NCBI GenBank assembly: GCA_025935675.1
Contig: JAICUU010000002.1
Location: 1-59,777, forward strand
Source of the DNA: Burkholderiales bacterium
GTDB taxonomy: Bacteria; Pseudomonadota; Gammaproteobacteria; Burkholderiales; Casimicrobiaceae
DNA: 59,777 nucleotides
Reading direction: 5' to 3'
The notes beneath the pieces were generated by a model that was not told where the DNA came from, did not search any database, and saw only the letters and a list, made by a program, of their open reading frames with translations. Of the stretch, positions 14,354-22,747 are shown one piece after another (position 1 is the first letter of the stretch; every line of letters starts with the position of its first letter). The translations under genes were made by a program, and so were the position numbers.

Positions 14354-15541
14354 CTAGACGAGCTCGCCCTTGCGGCGCATCGCCAGTGGAATGAGCACCA
14401 GCGCGAGCGACGCGCCCGCGATCGGCACGAACGCGAGCGCGGGCACGCCGAGCGCGTCCCACAGCGCACCGCTGGCGATCGACAGCACGACCGCGCTTCC
14501 ATAGCTGATCGTGAACGTGCCCGCGGCTGTGCGCGCGACGTCGTCGCGATGGCACAAAAGCGGCGGCAGCGTGAGCCCGATGATCAGCGCGGCGGCGTTG
14601 GCAAAGCCCACCATCGCCGTCCACAGGATCGTCCGCGATCCGACGTCGAGCACGATGCCGGCGACGCCGATGACCGACAGCACGCCGCATGCGATATAGG
14701 GCCACGCCTTGCGCTCGATGCGGCCCGCGGTGCCGAGCAGCAATAGCGACGCCGGGAGCTGCGCGAAGTTGAGCGCGGTCAGCGCGGGACCGATCAGGTC
14801 GGAACGCCCGTGGCTCGCGAGGTAGATCGGCAGGAACGCGTTGGTGGAGAAGTACGTGGTGTTGAAGCAGCAGAAGAGGCCGCCCAGCCGCCACACGAGG
14901 CCCTTGTGCCAGTCCGGGAGCCACTTCGACGGCAGCGCGCGGCTCGTCGCGGATGGCGTCGCGTCATGGGGCGCGCAGACGGCGACGACGAGCGCGATGA
15001 TCACCACCGGCACCGACCACAGCACCAGCGAGCCGCGCCACGAGCCGCCGACCAGCGGCAGCACCAGCGATGCCGCGAACATCACCGGCAGGATCTCGCC
15101 GATCAGGAGCCCGTTGGTGTAGAGCGCGGTGCCGGTGCCGACGTGCGCCGGCATCCACTGGCGCACGGCCGTGGGCATGATCGGCTGCATGATCGCGATG
15201 CCGACCGACATCAGCACGGTCATCGCGAACAGCATCGCGAACGACGGCGACACGCCGCGCAGCGCCGAGCCCACCGCGATCACCACCAGTCCTCCGACCA
15301 GCGCGTGCTTGACACCGAGCTTCGTGACGAGCAGCGAGCCCAGCAGCGCAGCGATCGCGAAGAGCGCCGGCGGCACGCTCGACAGCATGCCGACCTGGGT
15401 GGCGGACAGGCCGAAATCGTCGCGGATCGTCGCCAGCACGGGCGGCACGGCGAGGATCGTCAGTCGGAGCGTGTTCCCGGAGAGCCACAGGAGCGTGGCG
15501 GCGAGCCACGCCGCGGGCGGCGCGTCGGCGTTGCGGTGCAT
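14354..15541 (-). CDS. MFS transporter, cyanate/nitroimidazole (CynX/NimT)-like
   Basis: A 395-residue major facilitator with about twelve hydrophobic segments. The opening AAWLAATLLWLSGNTLRLTILAVPPVLATIRDDFGLS, the signature-like TKLGVKHALVGG after helix 2, and AIMQPIMPTAVRQWMP are typical of the CynX/NimT/YycB branch, which moves small anions or drugs. Substrate cannot be told from sequence. I chose ATG 15541 because the family begins close to the first helix; GTG 15595 would add 18 Arg/Thr-rich residues. No metabolic partner gene is adjacent. Confidence 0.85.
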   Translation of the reverse strand: MHRNADAPPAAWLAATLLWLSGNTLRLTILAVPPVLATIRDDFGLSATQVGMLSSVPPALFAIAALLGSLLVTKLGVKHALVGGLVVIAVGSALRGVSPSFAMLFAMTVLMSVGIAIMQPIMPTAVRQWMPAHVGTGTALYTNGLLIGEILPVMFAASLVLPLVGGSWRGSLVLWSVPVVIIALVVAVCAPHDATPSATSRALPSKWLPDWHKGLVWRLGGLFCCFNTTYFSTNAFLPIYLASHGRSDLIGPALTALNFAQLPASLLLLGTAGRIERKAWPYIACGVLSVIGVAGIVLDVGSRTILWTAMVGFANAAALIIGLTLPPLLCHRDDVARTAAGTFTISYGSAVVLSIASGALWDALGVPALAFVPIAGASLALVLIPLAMRRKGELV

Positions 15542-15653
15542 CGGCGGCGGCGTTGTCGTTGTTCGAAAAGCGCCGCGACGTGCGGGCCGGGCCACGCGCG
15601 AGGCGCGCGTGCCGGCGGCTTCGAGGCAACCGCTACGATAGCAAACCCGCGCG

Positions 15654-16748
15654 TCACCACGCGTAGCCGAGCGTGAAGAGGAGCGTGCGGTCGGCGCTGA
15701 AGCGGCCGGCCGGCGGGTCGCTGGTCCAGTCGTAGTTGTACTGCAGCGTGGCGTTGATGCCGAGGCCGATCGGTGCGCGCACGCCGGTCTGCGTGTGCAG
15801 CACGATCGAATTGCGCGAATCGAGGCTCACCGTGCCGTCCTGCTGGTGGAAGAACTGCATGTTGAGGCCGAACGGCTTCTGGTCGTAGCGCAGCACCCAC
15901 GCCGGCGCCGCGTAGTTCTGGTCGGGCACGCCGATGTTGTCGACGACGACGTAGTCGAGGCCGCCCTGCAGCGACAGGTTGAGCGCCGGCGATTCGTAGA
16001 ACTGGTAGCCAATCCCCACGCCGAGCGTCGAGCGCAGCTCGAGCGCCTTGAACGGGTCGTGCTCGAACGTCGCGCGCGTGTACGAGAAATCCTTGTTGCG
16101 ATAGAAGCGGTCGTACTCGCCGCGCGCCCGCCAGTTGGACGCCGACTCGATCTCGTTGCTGGTCGCGCGGTTGTACTCGCCGCCGGCGAGCACGCGGGAA
16201 TGGCGTGCGCGCCCGGTGACGTCGGCTTCGACGTGCAGTGTGCCGTTGGTGCTGTTGCCGCTGGTGGACGCGCCGCCGGCATTGACGTGCCCGGTCCACA
16301 GGATGCCGGCGCCGCTCTCCTCGATCGTCGGGTTGACGAAGCGCACGTCGGCGAGCGCGATGTCGCGCGCCGGTGGCGCCTCGCCCTTCGGCGCGCCGGG
16401 TGGCGGCGCGGGAATGAACACCGCATGGCCGGCCGACGTGCCGGCGCCGAGCGTGCCCTTGAGCACGCGCTCCTCGCTGATCATCAACGACACGGGCTTG
16501 GGCGTGGCGAGCGCTGCGATGTCCGACCATTTGAGCTTCAGCGTGCCGGCGTAGTCGGTCGCGAACGTCAGCTCGTCGCCCATCTTGTGCACGACCTTGC
16601 CGGTCAGGCGGTCGCCGTTCTTGAGGACGATGACGTCGGCGTGCGCGGCGCAGGCGAGCACGGCGGCGCCGAGCACCAGGGCGAGGCGGGCGATCCGGGC
16701 CGGAGGGGGCGAGGGAAGGCGGCGCTTGGACGCGCGTTCATCGATCAT
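15654..16748 (-). CDS. DUF481 family outer-membrane protein
   Basis: A 364-residue protein with a long N-region and signal peptide ending near AHA (about residue 37). It begins with a small domain DVIVLKNGDRLTGKVVHKMGDEL, common before DUF481 domains. The C-terminal 220 residues form alternating beta strands (LHVEADVTGRARHSRVLAGGEYNRATSNEIES onward) and end with ...LLFTLGYAW, an aromatic C-terminus as expected for a barrel inserted by the BAM complex. Similar to E. coli YdiY; role unknown. A REPIN-like element lies upstream. Confidence 0.87.
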   Translation of the reverse strand: MIDERASKRRLPSPPPARIARLALVLGAAVLACAAHADVIVLKNGDRLTGKVVHKMGDELTFATDYAGTLKLKWSDIAALATPKPVSLMISEERVLKGTLGAGTSAGHAVFIPAPPPGAPKGEAPPARDIALADVRFVNPTIEESGAGILWTGHVNAGGASTSGNSTNGTLHVEADVTGRARHSRVLAGGEYNRATSNEIESASNWRARGEYDRFYRNKDFSYTRATFEHDPFKALELRSTLGVGIGYQFYESPALNLSLQGGLDYVVVDNIGVPDQNYAAPAWVLRYDQKPFGLNMQFFHQQDGTVSLDSRNSIVLHTQTGVRAPIGLGINATLQYNYDWTSDPPAGRFSADRTLLFTLGYAW

Positions 16749-16838
16749 CCAAGCGCAGGATGCCGCGCGACGGCGGGCGCCTTAACCCGCCGTCGTCCGA
16801 TTGGCTTGTAGGGATCGGCTGACGCGATGCGTTCCAAC

Positions 16839-16940
16839 GTCATTCCCGCGGATGCGGGAATCCAGCCTTGACATCGCGACTCGAGGCGTGTTGCTACCCG
16901 TGCAACGCCAAGGCGGGATCCCCGCATTCGCGGGGATGAC
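16839..16940. repeat. REPIN-like element: two inverted GC hairpin repeats
   Basis: The left half is a palindrome with stem ATTCCCGC/GCGGGAAT (16842-16861) inside a GTC...CCAG frame. The right half is the same unit inverted, with stem ATCCCCGC/GCGGGGAT (16918-16937) followed by GAC. About 56 bases separate them. A related element lies at 33001-33185. This matches the layout of REP doublets found between genes in many Proteobacteria. Confidence 0.75.
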
Positions 16941-16949
16941 GGGGATGCG

Positions 16950-19115
16950 TCAGATCGGCGCGCAGAACACCGCGCCCGTGCCATTGTCGGCGTCCGCGAC
17001 CCACGCGCGGTTCTGCATCGCGCGCCGCTCGGAACGATCGACGGTGAAGCGCTGGTTCGCGTCGCGGCGGTTGTCGAAGAAGCGGTACACCGGCACATGG
17101 CCATCCATGCACTGGCCGCTTGCATCGGCCACCTCGATCCAGAACGCGGCGGGCGTGTCCTCGGTCCAGCCGCCGGCGGCATTGGCCTTGACCGCCGCGC
17201 ATTGCGACGGATCCGCCGACCAGTAGTTGGAATTGACGAGGCCGGCGGCCGAGTAGCGGCAAACGGCGCGCGCGCCAGGGGGCGCGGTCGCACCGCTCGG
17301 GTACGCGTAGAACAGGCCGCCCGTGCGTTGCCATGTCGCGGCGAGGAACGTGTCGTAGTACGCGATCTCCGCGGCCGACGCGGTGACGAAATAGTGGTCG
17401 AGGTCGGCGCGGTAGTACTCGACGACCGGTACGCTGCCAGGCGGCGCGACCGACGAGGACGGCACGGTGCTGGCAACGGCGATGCCGGCGTCGAGCAGTC
17501 CCATCCCGCATACCGCCGGCGCGTTGCAGCGCGTGCCGCCGACGAAGTTGCGCGTGCTGCCGGTGAGGATCGACAGCGCGCGCCCCGATGTCAGGTTGAC
17601 GTTGCGCGCGAGCATCAGCGACAGCGTGCCGCTCACCATCGGCGCCGAGAAGCTCGTGCCGGCCGCTTCGGCATAGCTCGGGTTGCCCGGCACCGTCGTG
17701 CCGTCGTTGGCCGTCGACACGATGAATCCTGCATCGTCGCCGGCGGCGTCGACGTCGCCGCCGGGTGCCATCAGGTCGACGCGGCTGCCGAAGTTGGAAT
17801 AGCTCGCGAGGTCCCCGCTGCGGCCGATCGCGCCGACGGTGATCACGCCGCCGCAGTTGCCCGGCGCGTAGTTCGCCGCGAGGTCGCTTGCGTTGCCGGC
17901 GGAGGCGACCACCATCGCGCCTTGCGCCAACGCGACATCGACCGCTTCCTGGATCGCGTTGTCGCACGCGCCGTAGCCGCCGAGGCTCATGTTGATGATG
18001 CGCGCCGGCGTCGTGTTCACCGGCACGCCGTCGATCGGCACGCCCGCCGCCCACATCATTGCCGCGAGCACGTCGTCCATCGTCCCGCCGCACTTGCCGA
18101 GCGCGCGTACCGGCAGGATGCGCGAATGCCAGTTGAGGCCGGCGATGCCGATGCCGTTGTCGGCGCTGGCGCCGATGAGCCCCGCGACGAACGTGCCGTG
18201 CCAGAACGTCGCCTCGGCGGGCATGCCGTCGCATTCGCCGGCGTCGTGCCAGTCGCCCTCGTCGGTCGGATCGGGGTCGCGGCCGTCGCCGTCGCGCGCG
18301 CTCGCCGGATCACTGATGAAGTCGTAGCCGGGCAGCACGCGATCGTCGAGATCGGGGTGCGGCAGGATGCCCGTGTCGATCACCGCGATGGTGAGATCGG
18401 GAAGGCCCGTCTCGACGCCCCACGCCGCCTCGGCGCCGATGCCGCTCACGGGATCGGTCAGCGCCCATTGCTGCGCGAGCAGCGGATCGTTCGGCGCGCG
18501 CGCGACCTTGACGCGGCGCACGGCGTCGGCGTACTGGACCACGGGCAGCGCGGCCAGCGCGCCCGCCATCGCCGCGATCTTCGGTTGCGGCTCGGCCGTC
18601 ATCAGCGTCAGCACGTCGATGCCGCCGATGCGGCGCTCGTGCGCGAGCGGCGCGCCGATGGCCGCCGAGAGCGTCGGCAGCAGCGTCGCCCAATCGGGCG
18701 TCACGCCCGGCGCGAGCTTCAGCATGAAGCGGTTGCCGGTACCCTGGCCGTCGCCGGTCGCGGCGGCCGACTTCGCCACGGTGACGCGCGGCGGCACTTG
18801 TGCCCACAGCACGGCGCGGTCCTCGCGCATGCGCCGCGCCAGTGTGGCGGCCGTCGCGTCGTCGACGGTCACCGGCAGCGCGATGTCGACCGCGCCGGTA
18901 CGGGAATAGCCCGCGATCCCGAGCGATACGCCGGCGAGCGCCTCGAGACGCGACTTGCCGGCTGCCGAGAGCGCGCCGGGTGGCGAGAACGACGGATCGA
19001 GCATGACGCGCAGCGTGGCCGTGTCGGCCGCGGCGCCGGCCGAGGCGGCAAGCGCCGCGATCGCGACGGTCGCAACGAGGGGTGCGCGCAACGCGCGGGC
19101 GAAGCGTGACGTCAT
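16950..19115 (-). CDS. Secreted S8 (subtilisin-like) serine protease with C-terminal DUF5648 domain
   Basis: A 721-residue exported protease. A signal peptide (about 1-30) is followed by an N-terminal prodomain-like region to about 210. The peptidase S8 domain has its triad in IAVIDTGI (Asp247), FWHGTFVAG (His306) and GTSFSAPM (Ser488), with oxyanion Asn408 in SAGNAS. From about 563 to the end a DUF5648 domain (VVEYYRADLDHYFVTASAAEI) follows. I chose ATG 19115 because the signal peptide starts there. The domain order suggests the tail binds a surface or polymer while the protease acts outside the cell; the role of the tail is inference. Confidence 0.9.
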   Translation of the reverse strand: MTSRFARALRAPLVATVAIAALAASAGAAADTATLRVMLDPSFSPPGALSAAGKSRLEALAGVSLGIAGYSRTGAVDIALPVTVDDATAATLARRMREDRAVLWAQVPPRVTVAKSAAATGDGQGTGNRFMLKLAPGVTPDWATLLPTLSAAIGAPLAHERRIGGIDVLTLMTAEPQPKIAAMAGALAALPVVQYADAVRRVKVARAPNDPLLAQQWALTDPVSGIGAEAAWGVETGLPDLTIAVIDTGILPHPDLDDRVLPGYDFISDPASARDGDGRDPDPTDEGDWHDAGECDGMPAEATFWHGTFVAGLIGASADNGIGIAGLNWHSRILPVRALGKCGGTMDDVLAAMMWAAGVPIDGVPVNTTPARIINMSLGGYGACDNAIQEAVDVALAQGAMVVASAGNASDLAANYAPGNCGGVITVGAIGRSGDLASYSNFGSRVDLMAPGGDVDAAGDDAGFIVSTANDGTTVPGNPSYAEAAGTSFSAPMVSGTLSLMLARNVNLTSGRALSILTGSTRNFVGGTRCNAPAVCGMGLLDAGIAVASTVPSSSVAPPGSVPVVEYYRADLDHYFVTASAAEIAYYDTFLAATWQRTGGLFYAYPSGATAPPGARAVCRYSAAGLVNSNYWSADPSQCAAVKANAAGGWTEDTPAAFWIEVADASGQCMDGHVPVYRFFDNRRDANQRFTVDRSERRAMQNRAWVADADNGTGAVFCAPI

Positions 19116-19217
19116 GACGGGATCCCGGTACGCGCCCGGACGAGGCGCAACAGGCTCGCGCTGCAAATGCGATGCCAAGCGCCGGGACGGCACCCGAGCA
19201 AGGGCGTCGTGCCGCCG

Positions 19218-20051
19218 CTACTCGGACGGCACGTGCGCGGGAGGGGCGGGCCGCTTGATCGCGGCGCGGAACGGTTCCATCAGCGCGACGATCTGCGCGA
19301 ACGCCTTCGGATTCGCCGCGATCACCTCGCCGCCGTTGAGGTAGCTGTCGTTGCCGGCGAAATCGCCGACGAGGCCGCCGGCCTCGAGCACCATCAGGCT
19401 GCCCGCGGCGACGTCCCAGGGGTTGAGGCCGAGCACCCAGTAGCCGTCGTAGAAGCCGGCGGCGACATAGGCGAGGTCGAGCGCGGCGGCGCCGGGTCGG
19501 CGCAGCCCGGCGGTGGACACGGTCATCACCTTCAGCATCTCGAGGTACGTCTCGAGGTTGCTGCCGTCGCGGAACGGGAAGCTCGTGCCGACGAGGCAGT
19601 CGCGCAAATGCTGGCGCTTCGACACGCGGATGCGCCGATCGTTGAGGAACGCGCCGCGCCCCCGCGACGCGGTGAAGAGGTCGCCACGCACCGGATCGAG
19701 GATCGTGCCGTGCGTGACGACGCCGCGGTGCGCGAGCGCGATCGACACGCAGTACTGCGGCAGGCCGTGCAGGAAGTTGGTCGTGCCGTCGAGCGGATCG
19801 ATGATCCACACGTAGTCGGCGCCGGCATTCGCGCCCTTCGCCGTGCCTTCCTCGGCGAGGATCGCGTGATCGGGATAGGTCTTGAGCAGCGTGTCCACGA
19901 TCGCCGCCTCGGCCGCGCGGTCGACCTCGCTGACGAAGTCGCGCGGTCCCTTGACGCTGACGGACAGGAGGTCGAGGTCGCGCGCGCCGCGGTTGATGAC
20001 GTTGGCGGCACGGCGGGCGGCCTTGACGGCCGTCGTGAGCATCGGGTGCAT
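19218..20051 (-). CDS. suhB: Inositol-1-monophosphatase SuhB
   Basis: A 277-residue Mg-dependent phosphatase of the inositol monophosphatase family; in E. coli SuhB also joins the rRNA antitermination complex. Metal-binding motifs are ILAEEGTAK (Glu around 67), WIIDPLDGTTNF (about 83-94) and GLNPWDVAAG near residue 210. The N-terminus MHPMLTTAVKAARRA matches E. coli SuhB (MHPML...), which fixes the start at 20051. It is divergent from the trmJ-like gene. Confidence 0.95.
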   Translation of the reverse strand: MHPMLTTAVKAARRAANVINRGARDLDLLSVSVKGPRDFVSEVDRAAEAAIVDTLLKTYPDHAILAEEGTAKGANAGADYVWIIDPLDGTTNFLHGLPQYCVSIALAHRGVVTHGTILDPVRGDLFTASRGRGAFLNDRRIRVSKRQHLRDCLVGTSFPFRDGSNLETYLEMLKVMTVSTAGLRRPGAAALDLAYVAAGFYDGYWVLGLNPWDVAAGSLMVLEAGGLVGDFAGNDSYLNGGEVIAANPKAFAQIVALMEPFRAAIKRPAPPAHVPSE

Positions 20052-20134
20052 GGGAGGGCGAACGCGCTCGACGCGCGCCGCGAGGCGGCAGTCCGCGTAT
20101 TCTAACGGCCGCATGAGCGCGACGGGCCGTCCCG

Positions 20135-20170
20135 AGCGCGAATCAACCCCGCAGCGCGAATCAACCCCGC
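20135..20170 (+). repeat. Two perfect 18-bp direct repeats before the trmJ-like start
   Basis: The unit AGCGCGAATCAACCCCGC occurs twice in tandem. It lies between ATG 20113 and ATG 20215 in the frame of the methyltransferase gene and, if translated, would give RESTPQ twice. Confidence 0.85.
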
Positions 20171-20214
20171 AGCGCGTAGCGCGAAGGCTAGTAATGAGCG
20201 CGAAGGGCAGTCCA

Positions 20215-20988
20215 ATGACCGACCCGACCCCGCCGATCGACGTCGCGGCGCGCGCCTTGCGCGTGCGCGTCGTCCTTTCGAACACGTCCCATCCGGGCAA
20301 CATCGGCGCGACCGCGCGTGCGATGCTGACGATGGGGCTCGCGCGCCTCACGCTCATCGCGCCGAAGCGCTTCCCGGACGCCGAAGCGACCGCCCGCGCG
20401 TCCGGCGCGACGGCGATCCTCGACACCGCGACGATCGTCGACACGCTCGACGCCGCGCTCGCCGGCTGCTCGTGCGCGATCGGCCTGTCCGCGCGGCCAC
20501 GCGAATTCGCCGGCCGCGTGATGAACGTGCGCGACGCGGCGTGCCTCGCGGTGTCGACGGACGCCGGCGACGGCGATGTCGCGCTGGTGTTCGGCACCGA
20601 AATGAGCGGCCTCACCAACGACGAGCTCGCGCGCTGCACGCTAATCGCGACGATTCCCGCGAACCCCGCCTATGCGTCGCTCAACCTCGCCGCCGCCGTG
20701 CAGGTGGCGACGTACGAATGGCGGATGGCGGCCGAGGGCGGCGCCGTGTGGCGCGCGCCGCGCTTCGCGCCGGCAACGCGGGACGAAATCGAGGGCCTGC
20801 ACACGCACGCCGCGCGCACGCTCGCGGACATCGGCTTCCTCGACCCGCGCCGTCCGCGCCGGCTGATGCCGCGGCTGCGGCGCCTCTTCGCGCGCGCGGG
20901 CCTCGAGCGCGAGGAGATCAACATCCTGCGCGGCATCCTCGCCCGCGTCGATGCGCTCATGATGCGCGACAGCGGGCGCATGCCATGA
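20215..20988 (+). CDS. trmJ: TrmJ-like SPOUT tRNA/rRNA methyltransferase
   Basis: A 257-residue SpoU/TrmH-class RNA methyltransferase, most like TrmJ, which 2'-O-methylates nucleotide 32 in the tRNA anticodon loop. Motifs: VVLSNTSHPGNIGATARAM near the N-terminus, LVFGTEMSGLTNDEL in the middle and NPAYASLNLAAAVQVATYE forming the knotted SAM site. I chose ATG 20215 (MTDPTPPIDV, AAGGG nearby); ATG 20194 and 20113 are in frame, but the extra residues are encoded by tandem repeats. In E. coli and others trmJ sits next to suhB, as here. Confidence 0.9.
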   Translation: MTDPTPPIDVAARALRVRVVLSNTSHPGNIGATARAMLTMGLARLTLIAPKRFPDAEATARASGATAILDTATIVDTLDAALAGCSCAIGLSARPREFAGRVMNVRDAACLAVSTDAGDGDVALVFGTEMSGLTNDELARCTLIATIPANPAYASLNLAAAVQVATYEWRMAAEGGAVWRAPRFAPATRDEIEGLHTHAARTLADIGFLDPRRPRRLMPRLRRLFARAGLEREEINILRGILARVDALMMRDSGRMP

Positions 20989-21013
20989 GGACGAACGCTC
21001 GTCGCGGGTGCCC

Positions 21014-21026
21014 GGCGCGCAGCGCC
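21014..21026. repeat. Stem-GCA-stem hairpin before the DUF3667 gene
   Basis: GGCGC, GCA, GCGCC, in the 73-base gap between the trmJ-like stop and GTG 21062. The same stem-GCA-stem design is seen before mobA and in the hisS N-terminus. Confidence 0.5.
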
Positions 21027-21061
21027 AGTTCTCTCGCGCGCGACGCGCGGAGCACCGACCG

Positions 21062-22204
21062 GTGACTGCTGGCGCGCCGGTGCCGCCAGCGGAGGCCCAG
21101 GCCTGCCGCAATTGCGCACACGCGCTTGCCGCGGGCGACGTCTTCTGCGCGCATTGCGGACAGGAAACGAAGATCGCGCTACCGACCGCGCGCCAGTTCA
21201 TGCGCGAGGCAGCGGGCCGCTACGTCGCCTTCGACGGCCGGCTGTGGCGAACGCTGCGGGCGCTCCTCGTCAGGCCGGGTTTCCTCACGCGCGAGTATTT
21301 CGCCGGACGGCGCCGTCGCTACGTGCGTCCCGGCCGGCTTTTCCTCGTCACGTCGATCGTCGCGTTCGCGGCGATAAGGCTCGCGATCGACGCGCCGTTC
21401 AACGCCGTCGTCGAGCGCGACCTGCGTGAATCCGCGCATCCCGCTCAGAAGGATGCGGCGAAGTCCAAGGCTGGCGATGGTGGCGCGCAACACGCGGCGC
21501 CAACATCCGGCGCGCCATCCGCGCCATCGGCGGCCGCCGCCGCGCGCGACGCCGCACGCGCCGATGCCGACGCGCCGCGCAAGGGCGGACCCAAGCCGGC
21601 CAGGGACGCCGGCCGCGACGCCGGTGATGACGACGACACCGCGCACGTGCGCATCGGGCCGGGCGGCGACGTCGACCTGACGATCGACAGCGACCTCAAC
21701 GTCGGCGTCGCGCGCGATCGCAACAACGTGGTCCCGGCCGCGATTCGCGAGCGCATCGAGCAGTTCAACCACCTGCCGCGCGACGTCAAGCTGCGCCAGC
21801 TGATGACCAACGTGTTCCGCTACGGGCCGTACGCGGCGATCGCGCTGTTGCCGGCGTTCGCGATCCTGCTGATGATCGTCTACCCGCTGCCGAGCCGGCG
21901 CTATCCCGAGCGGCCGCGGCGCTTCGCCGGCCACCTCGTGCTCGCCGCGCACAACCACGCGTTCCTGTTCACGCTCACGACGCTCGTCATCGCGATCGAC
22001 GCACTGGCGAGCGGGCTCGGCGGCGTCGCCAAGTTCCTGTTCTTCGTCGGCGCGCCGGTGTACCTGCTGATGTCGCTGCGTGCGGTGTACGGCGGCGGCT
22101 GGACGCTGACGCTCTTCCGCGGATTCCTGTTGTTCCTGCTCTACGCGGTGCTGTTCGCGTTCGTCACGCTGGGATTGTTGCTCGCGGCGATCGTGCTGCA
22201 GTAA
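21062..22204 (+). CDS. DUF3667 domain membrane protein with N-terminal zinc ribbon
   Basis: A 380-residue protein. It starts with CRNCAHALAAGDVFCAHCG, a CxxC...CxxC zinc ribbon at about residues 13-31, followed by the DUF3667 pattern (FDGRLWRTLRALLVRPGFLTREYFAGRRRRYVRPGRLFL) and a first membrane helix. A low-complexity Ala/Asp-rich loop of about 100 residues precedes three to four more helices at the C-terminus. Function unknown. I chose GTG 21062; it overlaps (GTGA) the stop of a 26-codon frame that begins with an ATG overlapping the trmJ stop. GTG 21008 is also in frame. Confidence 0.8.
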   Translation: MTAGAPVPPAEAQACRNCAHALAAGDVFCAHCGQETKIALPTARQFMREAAGRYVAFDGRLWRTLRALLVRPGFLTREYFAGRRRRYVRPGRLFLVTSIVAFAAIRLAIDAPFNAVVERDLRESAHPAQKDAAKSKAGDGGAQHAAPTSGAPSAPSAAAAARDAARADADAPRKGGPKPARDAGRDAGDDDDTAHVRIGPGGDVDLTIDSDLNVGVARDRNNVVPAAIRERIEQFNHLPRDVKLRQLMTNVFRYGPYAAIALLPAFAILLMIVYPLPSRRYPERPRRFAGHLVLAAHNHAFLFTLTTLVIAIDALASGLGGVAKFLFFVGAPVYLLMSLRAVYGGGWTLTLFRGFLLFLLYAVLFAFVTLGLLLAAIVLQ

Positions 22205-22216
22205 CGGTTACGCCGC

Positions 22217-22675
22217 TCAGATGTCCTTGCACGCGTCGCGGCGGCTCGTGGCGAAGCGCTCGATGCGCCGCTGGTGGCGGTCGACGCGGTTGTCGAGCCA
22301 TTTCAGCGCCGCTGCGTAGCGCGCGCACGTGAGCTTGCTGCGGCAGCTCTGCTGAAGCTTGTGATAGCGCGCGACGTCGGCCTCTGCCGTCTCGAGCGAG
22401 CTTTGCTCACGCTCGAGCTTGCGCGTGGCCGATACGCAGGGCTTGGCGGCGACGGGCCGGCGGATCGTCACCGGGCTCGGCGGCGAGGGCCGGGCGTCGG
22501 GCACGGCTGGGGTTGCCGCCGCGGGTGGCATTACCGGCGGGGATGTCGTTACGGGTGCGGCTGGATTTGCCGGTGCGGGTGACGTCGCCCGCGCCGTCGG
22601 CTCGCCGGCTGCGACTCCGATCCCGGCCACCAGCCACGCGACGGCGAGCAGGGACGTTCGGATCGGCCGGCGCAT
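22217..22675 (-). CDS. Small exported Ala/Pro-rich hypothetical protein
   Basis: A 152-residue protein with a signal peptide (RTSLLAVAWLVAGIGVAAG), a low-complexity Pro/Ala/Thr stretch to about residue 75, and a helical, possibly coiled-coil C-terminal part. Cysteines are in KPCVSATRKLEREQSSL, QQSCRSKLTCARYAAAL and the end RRDACKDI. I do not recognise the family. It is divergent from cysE with 72 bases between the starts, and the IscR-like site lies in that gap. It converges with the DUF3667 gene. Confidence 0.65.
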   Translation of the reverse strand: MRRPIRTSLLAVAWLVAGIGVAAGEPTARATSPAPANPAAPVTTSPPVMPPAAATPAVPDARPSPPSPVTIRRPVAAKPCVSATRKLEREQSSLETAEADVARYHKLQQSCRSKLTCARYAAALKWLDNRVDRHQRRIERFATSRRDACKDI

Positions 22676-22707
22676 CGACGCGACTATACCCGCGCGTCCG
22701 CTGGGCA

Positions 22708-22740
22708 ATAGTTGAGTAAACGACTCGGAAATGCCAGAAT
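22708..22740 (+). promoter_or_regulatory. Putative promoter and IscR type 1-like site before cysE
   Basis: Compared with the 25-base IscR type 1 consensus, the stretch 22708-22732 (starts ATAGTTGAGTAAA, ends CTCGGAAAT) agrees at about 19 positions by my count. It contains TTGAGT (22712-22717) as a -35 box, 17 bases before CAGAAT (22735-22740), the same geometry as at iscR. Transcription would begin close to the cysE ATG at 22748. Confidence 0.5.
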
Positions 22741-22747
22741 CGCGGCC

